In this document: positions 1 through 8,530 of the stretch, piece after piece
How positions within the stretch are numbered: the stretch's first letter is position 1
How the letters are laid out: every line of letters starts with the position of its first letter
From: Actinomycetes bacterium
Lineage (GTDB): Bacteria; Actinomycetota; Actinomycetes; Propionibacteriales; Propionibacteriaceae
Assembly: GCA_023392635.1 (NCBI GenBank)
Contig: JAEVYS010000006.1
Location: forward strand, 25,113 to 89,112
DNA: 64,000 nucleotides
Direction: 5' to 3'
Translations under genes and position numbers: made by a program
The notes under the pieces: generated by a model
The model's database searches: none
Told to the model about the DNA's origin: nothing
The model's input: the letters and a program-made list of their open reading frames with translations, nothing else

Positions 1-1386
1 CCCTCGGTAGCCACCCTCCTGTCGCTGAGGCTGCTTTCCGCCGCCGCAGCAACCCTCACCGCAGTGACGCTCTACGCCCTGGTCGCCCGCCGTGCCGGTC
101 GCCTCCCCGGCCTGTTCAGTGGGCTGGTGCTGATCAGCCTGCCCGGTTTCAGCCGCTACGCACAGGAGGCGCGCACCTACGCCGTCCTCGCCCTGGCCGC
201 GACCGTCAGCTGGCTGCTGTGGGATCGCTGGGTGCAGCCGCGCGGCGTGCCCACGCTGGTCCATGGCGGACCGGCGCTGCCCGCCGTGGCGGAACGCGTC
301 ACGCCGCGCCGGGCGCTCGGAGTGGTCGGCTACGCCGCGAGTGTGGCGGCGCTGGCCGTCCTGCACACCTTCGGCCTGTTCCAGTGGCCGGCGCAGGCCG
401 TGGCAACCCTGTTCACGCCCGGCACCGCACGGACCCGGCTGCGGCGCATCGCCTGGCTGGCGGCAGCGATGGGGGTCGCTGCCGCCGCCGCCCTGTGGCA
501 GGTGCTGGACACGGTGCGCTACGGCACCGGCCCGACCGGCGTCCACCGCTTCCGGGTCGTCGACCCGGTCACGGTGCTGAGCCAACTGGCGAAAGGCACC
601 TCCTGGTCCCAGGACCCGGCGGCATCGGTTCCGATTCTGGCGCTGCTCGCGCTCGGAGCGTCGGCGCTGCTGGTGAAGGAACACAGACCGTTCACCGTGC
701 ACCTCCTGATCTGGCTGGTCGTACCGCTCGCGGGAGAGGTCACGCTGGGCGCCCTGCACACGAACCTGTTCCGCTACCGCTACTGGATCGCACTCCTGCC
801 CCCGCTCGCCGGCCTGGCCGGCGTGGGGCTGGCGAGCCTGCCGGTACAGCTCGGGCGCTTCGTCCGACGTCACCGCCCGCTCGACCGGGCCGGACGCGCC
901 GCCGCCGTCCTCGTCGGCCACGCCCTCGCCCTGGGGATCCTCGTCTTCCAGGTCGGCACGACGGTGCCGGCCCAGAACGAGGTGCGCTCTCCGCTCGGGC
1001 ACGGCCAGGACCTCGGCCGGGCACTTGCCCTGCTCGACACAGCGCGTTCCCAGGATCCGAGGGTGACGGCTGTCTTCACGAACGCACCCCTCAGCGGGGT
1101 CTTCGGGGCCCTGGATCCTGGGCTGCAGGCGCGAAACCCCCTGCTCCAGGTGGATCCGTCAGCCACGACGGTCTACACCTCGCCCACCTCGGCCGCCGTG
1201 GCGATGCGCATGCTCGCAACGGACACGACGCTGTTCTGGCTTCTTCCCGGAGAACGCACCACGGCGCATCAGGTCCTGCGCAGCTGGCCCCGTGACCTGG
1301 CAGGTGTCCGGCCGCACGTGCTGTGGATCGCTCCCGCTGGACCCGGCCTCACCGCCGCCATGCTCCAGACGCGACCCGGCCCCTGA
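1..1386 (+). CDS. GT39-like polytopic glycosyltransferase, 5' end outside the window
   Basis: The reading frame is open to the first base, so the N-terminus lies outside the window; 461 residues are visible. The visible part is strongly hydrophobic with several membrane helices. Near its start it carries the RYAQEARTY signature (about bases 150-180), typical of actinobacterial family-39-like mannosyltransferases that use polyprenyl-phosphate sugars and work on the outer face of the membrane. The catalytic acidic residues of the first loop would be upstream and cannot be seen. The C-terminal third is a soluble, probably extracytoplasmic domain. The family call is supported by the motif and topology. 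Donor and acceptor are unknown. Confidence 0.75.
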   Translation, partial: PSVATLLSLRLLSAAAATLTAVTLYALVARRAGRLPGLFSGLVLISLPGFSRYAQEARTYAVLALAATVSWLLWDRWVQPRGVPTLVHGGPALPAVAERVTPRRALGVVGYAASVAALAVLHTFGLFQWPAQAVATLFTPGTARTRLRRIAWLAAAMGVAAAAALWQVLDTVRYGTGPTGVHRFRVVDPVTVLSQLAKGTSWSQDPAASVPILALLALGASALLVKEHRPFTVHLLIWLVVPLAGEVTLGALHTNLFRYRYWIALLPPLAGLAGVGLASLPVQLGRFVRRHRPLDRAGRAAAVLVGHALALGILVFQVGTTVPAQNEVRSPLGHGQDLGRALALLDTARSQDPRVTAVFTNAPLSGVFGALDPGLQARNPLLQVDPSATTVYTSPTSAAVAMRMLATDTTLFWLLPGERTTAHQVLRSWPRDLAGVRPHVLWIAPAGPGLTAAMLQTRPGP

Positions 1387-1660
1387 CACCCGTGCGCTCC
1401 GGCGACCTGCTGGAAGTCGTCTCCCGAGCCGCCACTGGCAGCCGGCTCCCAGCACCAACTCCATTGCCTGCCCCCAGTGCGCCGGGCACGAGCTGGAACT
1501 TCGGCCCCCTCCAGATCCGAAGTGGTCGTACAACAATGTTAAGGAGATGGTGTCCGGCCTCCACAGACCCCGTCCGAGTGACACGGGCCGTCCATCGGTC
1601 GGCGGCGCGCGCCCCGCAACGCCCGCGCCGGGGGGACGGGCCTCCACGGCAATTCGGCGC

Positions 1661-1666
1661 TAGGTT
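1661..1666 (+). promoter_or_regulatory. Candidate -10 element for a leaderless start of the GH13 gene
   Basis: TAGGTT fits the actinobacterial TANNNT -10 pattern and ends 6 bases before the ATG at 1673. No ribosome binding site precedes that ATG, so transcription starting at or next to the ATG (a leaderless mRNA) is the simplest reading. No clear -35 was seen. The rest of the 1387-1672 gap shows nothing recognisable. Confidence 0.4.
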
Positions 1667-1672
1667 TCTGGG

Positions 1673-3874
1673 ATGAGCGTCGATGAGCTGAACTCCGCCG
1701 ACACCGACCTGGTCTTCGAGGGCCGCGACCCTGCTCCCTACGCCGCGCGACCCGAGCGGCTCCGCCCCAAGGCCAAGCGCAGGGCGACGCCCGAGGTCGG
1801 CCCGCTGCCGCCGCCGTTCGAGCCCGACGGACGCAACCCCGCCTACGTGACCTGGCTCGAGGAACAGTCGATGCTGCGTGACGCCACCCTCCTCGGACGC
1901 CAGCTCGCCGGCCACCACGCCATGTGGGCCGCACCGTACGCGCACCCGGACCCCCGCGCGGCGGTGCGGCAGGCGTCGGTGTGGTTCACGGCCTATCCGC
2001 TGTCCCAGATCACCGCGCCGGGGCAGTCGTTCATCGGCGCCCTGGGTGACGACGAGTTGTGGGCCGCCTTCGCGAAGATCGGGATCGACGCGATCCACAC
2101 CGGCCCGCTCAAGCTGGCTGGCGGCATCAAGGGCTGGGAGCCCACGCCGAGTGTCGACGGGCACTTCGACCGCATCAGCATGCAGATCGATCCCGTGTTC
2201 GGTACCGAGGACGAGTTCCGCGCCATGTGCGCGACGGCGTCCCGGCGGCGGGGCACGATCATCGACGACATCGTGCCCGGCCACACCGGCAAGGGTGCTG
2301 ACTTCCGCCTGGCCGAGCTGAACTACCTGGACTACCCGGGCATCTACCACATGATCGACATTCCGGAAGAGGCCTGGGACCTCCTGCCGGACGTGCCCGA
2401 CGGCGAGGACTCGGTGAACCTGAGCGCGGAGGTGGAGCGCAAGCTCGCCGAGGCCGGCTACATCATCGGTGAACTCCAGCGGGTGATCTTCTACGAGCCG
2501 GGCGTGAAGGAGACGAACTGGTCGGTGACCCGTCCCGTGTGGGACTACAAGGGACGGCTCCGCCGCTGGGTGTACCTGCACTACTTCAAGGAGGGCCAGC
2601 CCACCATCAACTGGCTCGACCCCACGTTCGCGGGCATGCGGATGGTGATGGGCGACGCGCTGCACAGTCTCCTCGACCTGGGCTCGGGAGGGTTGCGGCT
2701 GGACGCGAACGGGTTCCTCGGCGTGGAGAAGTCGGTGGACTCCCCCGGTTGGTCGGAGGGCCACCCGTTGAGCCAGGCGGCGAACCAGCTGATCGGCTCG
2801 ATGGTGCGCAAGGTCGGGGGGTTCACGTTCCAGGAGCTGAACCTGGGCATGGACGACATCCGCAGCACCAGCGCCGTGGGCCCCGACCTTTCCTACGACT
2901 TCGTGACCAGGCCCGCCTACCAGTTCGCCATGGCCACCGGCGACACCGAGTTCCTTCGGCTGACGTTGCGGGAGGCCCTGCGGATCGGCGTCGACCAGGC
3001 CGCACTGGTCCACGCGCTGCAGAACCACGACGAGCTCACCTACGAGCTGGTGCACTGGGCGGGCCCGCACCGCGACGACACCTACGAGCTGGGCGGCGGT
3101 GAGACCACCGGGGCGGAACTGGCGGAGTACGTGCGGGAAACGATGCGGTTGAAGCTCGCCGGGGACGCCGCGCCGTACAACGCGCTGTTCGTTCAGAACG
3201 GCATCGCGTGCACGACGGCTTCGGTGATCACGGCCAGCCTCGGCATCACCGACCTGGAGGAGATCACCGACGGGGACGTCCGCCGGATCATGAACGCGCA
3301 CCTCCTGCTGTGCATGTACAACGCGTGGCAGCCGGGGGTGTTCGCCCTGTCGGGGTGGGACCTGGTGGGGGCCCTGCCGCTCGACCGCAGCAAGGTGAAG
3401 GCGCTGATCGGCACGGGCGACACCCGCTGGATCGAGCGTGGTGCCTACGATCTCGTCGGCAGCAATCCGGACGCGAAGAAGTCCACGTCGGGCCTGCCGC
3501 TGGCCACGGCGCTGTACGGCAGCCTGACCGACCAGCTCGGCAACGCGAACTCGTTCGCGAGCCGGCTCTCCGAGATCCTGAAGATCCGCAAGCGCAGCGG
3601 GATCGCCACCGCCACCCTGCTGGACGTCCCGGATGTGCCGTGGAAGAGCATGCTCGTCCTGGTGAACAGGCTGGAGTCGGACGTGATCGAGATCACGGCG
3701 CTCAACTTCGGCCCGGAGCGGATCACCGGGCGCGTGCAGAGCGAGTACCTCCCGCAGGGTCGCGTGACCGACCTGGCCACGCGACGCAAGGTGGACGACG
3801 TGGACGCCCTGGGCGGCTTCACCGTCGAGTTGCCGGCCTTCGGCGGCCTCGCGATGGTGGTGCGTCCCGGTTGA
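1673..3874 (+). CDS. GH13 alpha-amylase-family enzyme, trehalose-synthase-like
   Basis: 733 aa, no signal peptide, so cytoplasmic. The GH13 catalytic set is visible: nucleophile Asp344 in GLRLDANGF, acid/base Glu388 in FTFQELNLG, and the His-Asp pair 452-453 in QNHDELTYE. Region IV (NHDELT) and the overall order resemble maltose alpha-D-glucosyltransferase (trehalose synthase, maltose to trehalose) rather than a secreted amylase. The N-terminal 50 residues are charged and proline-rich and outside the fold. A C-terminal beta domain follows the barrel (about 620-733). The gene stands alone, not in a treX/treY/treZ or glgE operon, so the substrate is inferred from motifs only. Another alpha-glucan or alpha-glucosyl transferase is possible. 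Confidence 0.8.
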   Translation: MSVDELNSADTDLVFEGRDPAPYAARPERLRPKAKRRATPEVGPLPPPFEPDGRNPAYVTWLEEQSMLRDATLLGRQLAGHHAMWAAPYAHPDPRAAVRQASVWFTAYPLSQITAPGQSFIGALGDDELWAAFAKIGIDAIHTGPLKLAGGIKGWEPTPSVDGHFDRISMQIDPVFGTEDEFRAMCATASRRRGTIIDDIVPGHTGKGADFRLAELNYLDYPGIYHMIDIPEEAWDLLPDVPDGEDSVNLSAEVERKLAEAGYIIGELQRVIFYEPGVKETNWSVTRPVWDYKGRLRRWVYLHYFKEGQPTINWLDPTFAGMRMVMGDALHSLLDLGSGGLRLDANGFLGVEKSVDSPGWSEGHPLSQAANQLIGSMVRKVGGFTFQELNLGMDDIRSTSAVGPDLSYDFVTRPAYQFAMATGDTEFLRLTLREALRIGVDQAALVHALQNHDELTYELVHWAGPHRDDTYELGGGETTGAELAEYVRETMRLKLAGDAAPYNALFVQNGIACTTASVITASLGITDLEEITDGDVRRIMNAHLLLCMYNAWQPGVFALSGWDLVGALPLDRSKVKALIGTGDTRWIERGAYDLVGSNPDAKKSTSGLPLATALYGSLTDQLGNANSFASRLSEILKIRKRSGIATATLLDVPDVPWKSMLVLVNRLESDVIEITALNFGPERITGRVQSEYLPQGRVTDLATRRKVDDVDALGGFTVELPAFGGLAMVVRPG

Positions 3875-3885
3875 CGCTCCCGCGG

Positions 3886-4158
3886 TCAGTGCGGCCGGTC
3901 GCCCCGGTCGTCCGCACCGCCTGCGGGCTTCACCAGGCGCCTGCCGAAGGCGATCAGCAGCACCGAGGCCGTGGTGAGGTTGAACCACAGCGAGTCCAGC
4001 GGACCCCACAGCAGGACGGCGAAGTAGAACGCGGCGAACAGCCCGAGGGCGCCCAGCCGGATTCCGAGCCGCTCGCTCTTGAAGAATGCGAGGGCCAACC
4101 CGACCAGCGCCACGACCGTCGCGGCCCAGATCCCCACCTGCAGGGTGTCCATGGCCAC
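3886..4158 (-). CDS. Small two- to three-helix membrane protein
   Basis: About 90 aa with hydrophobic segments at its start and centre and a short charged C-terminus. It matches no family I recognise. I chose the GTG at 4158 because a run of GGAGGAGGAG sits 5 bases upstream. An ATG two codons further in (4152) and an earlier GTG (4176) are alternatives; the earlier one would place the ribosome binding site inside the gene. It converges on the GH13 gene with 11 bases between stops. Confidence 0.6.
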   Translation of the reverse strand: MAMDTLQVGIWAATVVALVGLALAFFKSERLGIRLGALGLFAAFYFAVLLWGPLDSLWFNLTTASVLLIAFGRRLVKPAGGADDRGDRPH

Positions 4159-4354
4159 GTCGCTCCTCCTCCACACGTGGGTCCCGCAACCGTAGCCGGA
4201 CCCACCCCACCTCCGTCATCCCGCCCCACTGCGCGATTCCGGCGAACGCCGGGATCCGCCACCCGACGCCCAACCCCCCGTCCCTCACGATTCCCCCTCC
4301 GGCAAGGACGAACAGTGGCACCCTGTTCTCGGATCGCTAGCGAAGGGTCAGGGG

Positions 4355-5653
4355 ATGGCAGAGGCGGAGCGGCTGAGCGCCGCGGACGCGTCGAACGTCG
4401 TGATGGACGCACGCGACCAGGTGAACGTCTACCTGCTCGCGGGGGTCCTCGGCGCCGGCGGCTTCGTCGCGAGCGACGCAGCGGTCGACCTCGACGTCCT
4501 GCGTGCAAAGGTCTCCCGTCGCCTCGCCGATGACCCGGACGGGGCGCTGCGACGCTTTCGGCAGCGGATCGGCACCGACGGCGGTGACTACGTCTGGGAG
4601 GCGTGCGCACCCGACTTCGGCTGGCACATCCGGCTCACGGATCCGGTGGCCGGCGAGGCCGGTCTGGCCGAGCTGTGCGGGCGGTTGATGACGGCCCCGC
4701 TGCAGCCGGACCGTCCGCTGTGGGAGCTGTTGGTCGTTCCGGGAGCGGGCGCCTACCCCGGGATGGTGCTGCGCGTGCACCACGCGGTCGCTGACGGGGT
4801 CGCGGTGGTCCAGATGGTGCAGCATCTTCTCGGGCAGGACCCGCCACCCCGGCCGGCGGCACGTCCCGACGGCGCGAGCAGGGCGCAGCGGAAGCCGTCG
4901 TTGCGGCTGAGCATCGTGCGCGTGCTGTCCATCCTGAGAAGGGCGGTGCCGCCGACGGTGCTCCTCGGACCGATCGGACCGCACAGGGGCATCGGTCTCG
5001 TCAGTACCGAGCTGGCTGCCGTGGCGGCGGGCGCACGGACGGCGGAAGCGACGCTCAACGACGCCTTCCTGGCAGCGGTCGGCCCGGCCGTGGAGGCGGT
5101 TCTGGCCGCCGCCGGCCAGCCGATCCTGCCGACGGTGCCCGTGAGCGTGCCGGTGGCACTGCCCGATCGCGGGAGTTCGGGCAACGCCGTCGGCGTGATG
5201 CTGGTGCGGTTGCGGACCGGCCAGCCGGACGTGACGGCGCGACTGCGGACGATCGCGGCCCTCACGACGGCCGGCAAGGCGGAGGCGCGAGCGCAGGGCA
5301 CCTTCGAACTGACCCGCAGCCGGTGGGCCGCCACGCTCTATGCGTGGCTGGCGCGACGACAACGGTTGATCGCGGTGTTCGTGACGAATGTGCGGGGCCC
5401 GGCCGAGAAGCTGACGCTCGCCGGGGCCCCCATCGAGCGGGCCTGGCCGGTGGTGCCGATCCAGGGCAACGTGCGGTTCGGCGTCGCCGCGTTCTCCTAC
5501 GCCGGACGCCTGAACTGCTGCGTCCACGTCGACGCCGACCACCTCGACGCCCAGGTGGCCGCAACCACCCTGGGCGAGGAGTTCAACCGGATCGCGCGCC
5601 TCGGGACGGAGCCGGCGGGGTTTGGACAGGCCCACCCCGGCCGGATAACTTGA
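4355..5653 (+). CDS. WS/DGAT-family wax ester synthase/diacylglycerol acyltransferase
   Basis: 432 aa. The family's active-site motif HHxxxDG is present as HHAVADG at residues 142-148, preceded by the usual PLWELLVV strand. The C-terminal half has the DUF1298-type region with the VTNVRGP motif. These enzymes join fatty acyl-CoA to long-chain alcohols or diacylglycerol at the inner membrane face and form storage lipid. Actinobacteria often carry many paralogues, so specificity cannot be assigned. The protein is slightly shorter than typical (450-480 aa). No operon partner: the next element is a tRNA. Confidence 0.85.
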   Translation: MAEAERLSAADASNVVMDARDQVNVYLLAGVLGAGGFVASDAAVDLDVLRAKVSRRLADDPDGALRRFRQRIGTDGGDYVWEACAPDFGWHIRLTDPVAGEAGLAELCGRLMTAPLQPDRPLWELLVVPGAGAYPGMVLRVHHAVADGVAVVQMVQHLLGQDPPPRPAARPDGASRAQRKPSLRLSIVRVLSILRRAVPPTVLLGPIGPHRGIGLVSTELAAVAAGARTAEATLNDAFLAAVGPAVEAVLAAAGQPILPTVPVSVPVALPDRGSSGNAVGVMLVRLRTGQPDVTARLRTIAALTTAGKAEARAQGTFELTRSRWAATLYAWLARRQRLIAVFVTNVRGPAEKLTLAGAPIERAWPVVPIQGNVRFGVAAFSYAGRLNCCVHVDADHLDAQVAATTLGEEFNRIARLGTEPAGFGQAHPGRIT

Positions 5654-5669
5654 CGCTGCAACACGCTCC

Positions 5670-5746
5670 GGGGCGGTAGCTCAGCCGGTCAGAGCAGGGG
5701 ACTCATAATCCCTGGGTCGTGGGTTCGAGCCCCACCCGCCCCACCA
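5670..5746 (+). tRNA. tRNA with CAU anticodon (tRNA-Met elongator or tRNA-Ile2)
   Basis: A complete cloverleaf can be drawn: acceptor stem GGGGCGG/CCGCCCC (5670-5676 with 5736-5742), D stem GCTC/GAGC, anticodon stem GGGGA/TCCCT with loop CTCATAA, T arm with GGTTCGAGCC, discriminator A and an encoded CCA at 5744-5746. The anticodon is CAU. It does not look like the initiator, because the first acceptor pair is a normal G-C and no three-G/three-C anticodon stem is present. The D-arm to anticodon-arm sequence resembles the lysidine-modified tRNA-Ile2 class as much as elongator Met; deciding needs comparison with the other CAU tRNAs of the genome. Confidence 0.92.
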
Positions 5747-5821
5747 GCAGTCTGTGCCCTTGGCAAGCCAATCCGCCGAGCCGCGCAACGACCAAGGTCC
5801 ACACACTCGCCGTTCAGGCCC

Positions 5822-6691
5822 TCAGCGGACGCCCTTGCTGAAGAAGCGGATCGCGTACGCGTGCTGGCCCCTCACGTTCGGGTGGCCGACCGCCGACAGG
5901 TCCCAACCCACCGGGATGTCCTGCGGCCCGATCACCCACCGCTTCGCCGAGTCGCAGAATCCGTGCCCGTCGAACACGCTCGCCACGTTGACGAACCTCA
6001 CCTTGGCTCCGCCCGCCTTCGCGGCCGCCACGGACGCCCGGATCGTCGCGTTGAGCTGATGGATCATGGCGTTGTACCAGGTCTTGTTCGCGTAGCTGAT
6101 GGAGTAGCCCGCGGCGACCACGCAGTCCTTCTTCCGGGAGCCGAACAGCTCATAGTAGCCGCCGACGTACACCGTCGCGTTCGGATACAGCGTCCGGACG
6201 CCCCCCAGCAGCGCGGGGAGTGAGGTCGACAGCTTGCCGAGCGCCGCCTCCACGAGCTGGCGGGTCGTCATGCCGCCGGTGTTGGGGACGACGAGGTCTG
6301 CACATTGGACTCCTGCGGGGAGGTTGATGCAGCCGAGCAGCGCCTCGACCCACCCCACGTCGTTGGCTCCGACCGTGAGCGTGATCCTGGTGATACCGGA
6401 GGCGATCGTCGGATTCGCCGTGGCGTAGCCGGCCAGCTGGGCCGCCACCGTCGCGACGGTCGCGCCGGAGGCGGCAACGTTTCCCGCGAGGGTGATCGTC
6501 CGTGTCTTCGCGTCGATCACCCTCGGGTAGGCACTCGCGGCGGGGACGCCGAGGCCAAGAGTGATGGAGTCACCCGCGGCGAGATAGTTCGCAGCAGCGA
6601 CGGTGGGCCTTGCCTGGGCGACGTTCGCCGGCGTGGCCAGGACGAGGGACAATGCCGCCACCGCGGCTGCACCGATCCGTAGGCTTCTCAT
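5822..6691 (-). CDS. Secreted SGNH/GDSL hydrolase (lipase/esterase family)
   Basis: 289 aa with a clear Sec signal peptide (about residues 1-27, ending near AQA). SGNH blocks are in order: catalytic Ser42 in AAGDSITLG, the block-II glycine in VAASGATV, Asn110 in TVGANDVGW, and catalytic His270 in GHPNVRGQH. The protein is thus an exported esterase or lipase of the actinobacterial SGNH type. Cysteine pairs in the middle fit a disulfide-stabilised exported fold. A GAAAGGA ribosome binding site precedes the ATG, and a TAGCCT -10-like element lies at 6725-6730 on the minus strand. Substrate unknown. Confidence 0.88.
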   Translation of the reverse strand: MRSLRIGAAAVAALSLVLATPANVAQARPTVAAANYLAAGDSITLGLGVPAASAYPRVIDAKTRTITLAGNVAASGATVATVAAQLAGYATANPTIASGITRITLTVGANDVGWVEALLGCINLPAGVQCADLVVPNTGGMTTRQLVEAALGKLSTSLPALLGGVRTLYPNATVYVGGYYELFGSRKKDCVVAAGYSISYANKTWYNAMIHQLNATIRASVAAAKAGGAKVRFVNVASVFDGHGFCDSAKRWVIGPQDIPVGWDLSAVGHPNVRGQHAYAIRFFSKGVR

Positions 6692-6795
6692 GGCAATCCT
6701 TTCGGAGGACGACGCGACGTCATCAGGCTAGGCCCGCCCGGGCGCGGCCGCATACCGACGATGCGAAGCCCGACCCCGGTCGTCCCCCAGGTTCG

Positions 6796-7377
6796 TCACT
6801 CGCCGGCCGCGCGCAGCCCGTCCAGGAGAACGCCGGTCATCATGGCCGACGCGCCGCCGTCGGCGGGCGAGGCGTCAGCGAGCCTGCCCAGTGCGGTGAT
6901 GAGGTCCTCGGCACGCACGTCCCCTCGCAGGCTGCCGTCGGCGGCGCCGGCGTCCAGGATGCGCTGGACGCGGGGCGCCAGCACGCCGAGGAACCGGCCG
7001 GGCAACGGCTGGTAGGCCGGGTCGCCCGAGTGCAACGCGCTCGCAAGTCCGCGCTTGGTCGCCACGAACCGCGCGAGCGCCTCCGCCCACCGCCGCAGGG
7101 CCTCCCGCGGCGGATACTCTGCGGCGAGACGTTCGGCCTCCGCGGCGGTGGCGTCCAGCTCCCGGCCGAAGACGGCGATGATCAGGTCCGAGCGCTGCGG
7201 GTAGTTGCGGTAGATCGTCCCCACGCCCACTCCGGCGCGCGCCGCGATCTCCCGCATGGGGGCATCGACTCCCGATTCGGCGAATACCGCCTTCGCCGCC
7301 TCCAGCACAGCCCCGGTGTTACGGACGGCGTCCGCGCGCCTGCGACGGGGTGCGGGCTCCGCGCCCGGAGTGTTCAT
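6796..7377 (-). CDS. TetR-family transcriptional regulator
   Basis: 193 aa. The N-terminal helix-turn-helix is clear (about residues 20-65, with AVFAESGVDAPMREIAARAG then VGTIYRNYPQRSDL), followed by an all-helical ligand domain. A strong GGAGGG ribosome binding site precedes the ATG. It is divergent from the aldo-keto reductase at 7477 with 99 bases between. Such a pair usually means local repression of the neighbour and of itself; candidate operator repeats lie in the gap. The ligand cannot be predicted. Confidence 0.9.
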   Translation of the reverse strand: MNTPGAEPAPRRRRADAVRNTGAVLEAAKAVFAESGVDAPMREIAARAGVGVGTIYRNYPQRSDLIIAVFGRELDATAAEAERLAAEYPPREALRRWAEALARFVATKRGLASALHSGDPAYQPLPGRFLGVLAPRVQRILDAGAADGSLRGDVRAEDLITALGRLADASPADGGASAMMTGVLLDGLRAAGE

Positions 7378-7406
7378 CGACCCTCCTGCGTGACAAACGG
7401 ACGAGC

Positions 7407-7437
7407 GTTCCGGTATTGTTCCGGAGAGCCGTTCCGG
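7407..7437. promoter_or_regulatory. Three GTTCCGG direct repeats between tetR and the aldo-keto reductase (candidate operator)
   Basis: The heptamer GTTCCGG occurs at 7407-7413, 7418-7424 and 7431-7437, spaced 11 and 13 bases start to start, close to one helical turn. A related inverse, CCGGAA, follows at about 7450. This is in the only space available for both divergent promoters, so it is a plausible binding site for the TetR protein. No binding evidence exists. Confidence 0.45.
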
Positions 7438-7476
7438 TTAGGAGTCTAGCCGGAAGTCCCGTTCTGGAGGTCAACC

Positions 7477-8496
7477 ATGCACTACCGCCCGCTCGGACGC
7501 ACCGGCGTCCGCGTCTCCGCGTTCGCGCTCGGCGCGATGATGTTCAGCTCCTTCGGCACCGACGACCAGAGCGAGGTGGACGCGATGGTCGGCCGGGCCC
7601 TGGACGCCGGCGTGAACCTCATCGACACCGCCGATGCCTACGCCAACTCCGAGGAGATCCTCGGACGAGCATTGAAGGGCCGTCGCGACGAGGTGGTGCT
7701 CGCGTCGAAGTTCTCCCGTCCCCTCGACGACGACCCCAACCACCGGGGCGGCTCGCGCCGCTGGATCATGACCACCGTCGAGAACTCCCTGCGGCGGCTC
7801 GGGACCGACCACCTCGACCTCCTGCAGTTCCACCGTCCCGACCCGGACACCGACATCGAGGACACGCTCTCCGCGCTCACCGACCTCGTCCGCAGCGGAA
7901 AGGTGCGGATGATCGGGTCGTCCGACATGCCCGCGTCCGAGATCGTCGAGGCGCAGTGGGCAGCCGAGCGGTGGGGGTTCGAACGCTTCCGCACCGAACA
8001 ACTCCACTACTCCCTGCTGGACCGCACCGTCGAGCGCGAAGTGCTGCCCGTCGCGCAGCGCTACGGCATGGGCACCGTGATCTGGAGCCCCCTGGCCAGC
8101 GGCATGCTGACCGGAAGGGTGCGCCGGGGGCAGGAGACCGACCTGCGCCGCTCCCGGCTGTTCGCAGCCCTCCACGATGAGCGCCGCATCGACGCGGTCG
8201 AGGAGTACATCGCGCTCGCCGACGAGGCCGGCCTCTCCCTCACCCATCTCGCCCTCGCCTTCGTCGTCGCTCACCCCGGCGTCACGGCGGCGCTCATCGG
8301 GCCGCGGACGATGGCGCAGCTGGACGACCTGCTGGCGGCCGCCGAGGTACAGCTCTCCGACGACCTGCTCGACCGCATCGACGCGATCGTCGCCCCGGGG
8401 ACGGGCGTCGGCCGGATGGACCAGGAGTACAACACCCCGCCGATCCTCGACCCGGCCCTGCGCCGTCGACCCCTCCCGGAGCGCTCGGCGGCGTAG
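7477..8496 (+). CDS. Aldo/keto reductase
   Basis: 339 aa NADPH-type oxidoreductase of the AKR superfamily. The catalytic tetrad is visible: Asp50 and Tyr55 in LIDTADAYANSEE, Lys78 in VVLASKF, and His119 in LLQFHRPD. The cofactor-binding end is represented by the segment around residues 265-300. Length matches the AKR11/AKR12-like YajO/YhdN-type group. It is preceded by GGAGGT 6 bases before the ATG and is probably controlled by the divergent TetR gene. Substrate unknown. Confidence 0.9.
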   Translation: MHYRPLGRTGVRVSAFALGAMMFSSFGTDDQSEVDAMVGRALDAGVNLIDTADAYANSEEILGRALKGRRDEVVLASKFSRPLDDDPNHRGGSRRWIMTTVENSLRRLGTDHLDLLQFHRPDPDTDIEDTLSALTDLVRSGKVRMIGSSDMPASEIVEAQWAAERWGFERFRTEQLHYSLLDRTVEREVLPVAQRYGMGTVIWSPLASGMLTGRVRRGQETDLRRSRLFAALHDERRIDAVEEYIALADEAGLSLTHLALAFVVAHPGVTAALIGPRTMAQLDDLLAAAEVQLSDDLLDRIDAIVAPGTGVGRMDQEYNTPPILDPALRRRPLPERSAA

Positions 8497-8530
8497 CCGC
8501 GAGGGCCGCGGCGGGGCGACGCCGGGCGCC

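Noticed and set aside
1349..4321. 990-aa open frame antisense to the GH13 gene
   Set aside because: It is the high-GC mirror of the GH13 and small membrane protein genes, rich in Arg/Val/His, with no motifs or ribosome binding site.
4337..5635. 432-aa frame antisense to the WS/DGAT gene
   Set aside because: Shadow of a gene with an intact HHxxxDG motif; no features of its own.
5670..5746. tRNA as an integration site for an island
   Set aside because: Neighbouring genes have host composition, and no integrase or partial tRNA repeat was seen in the window.
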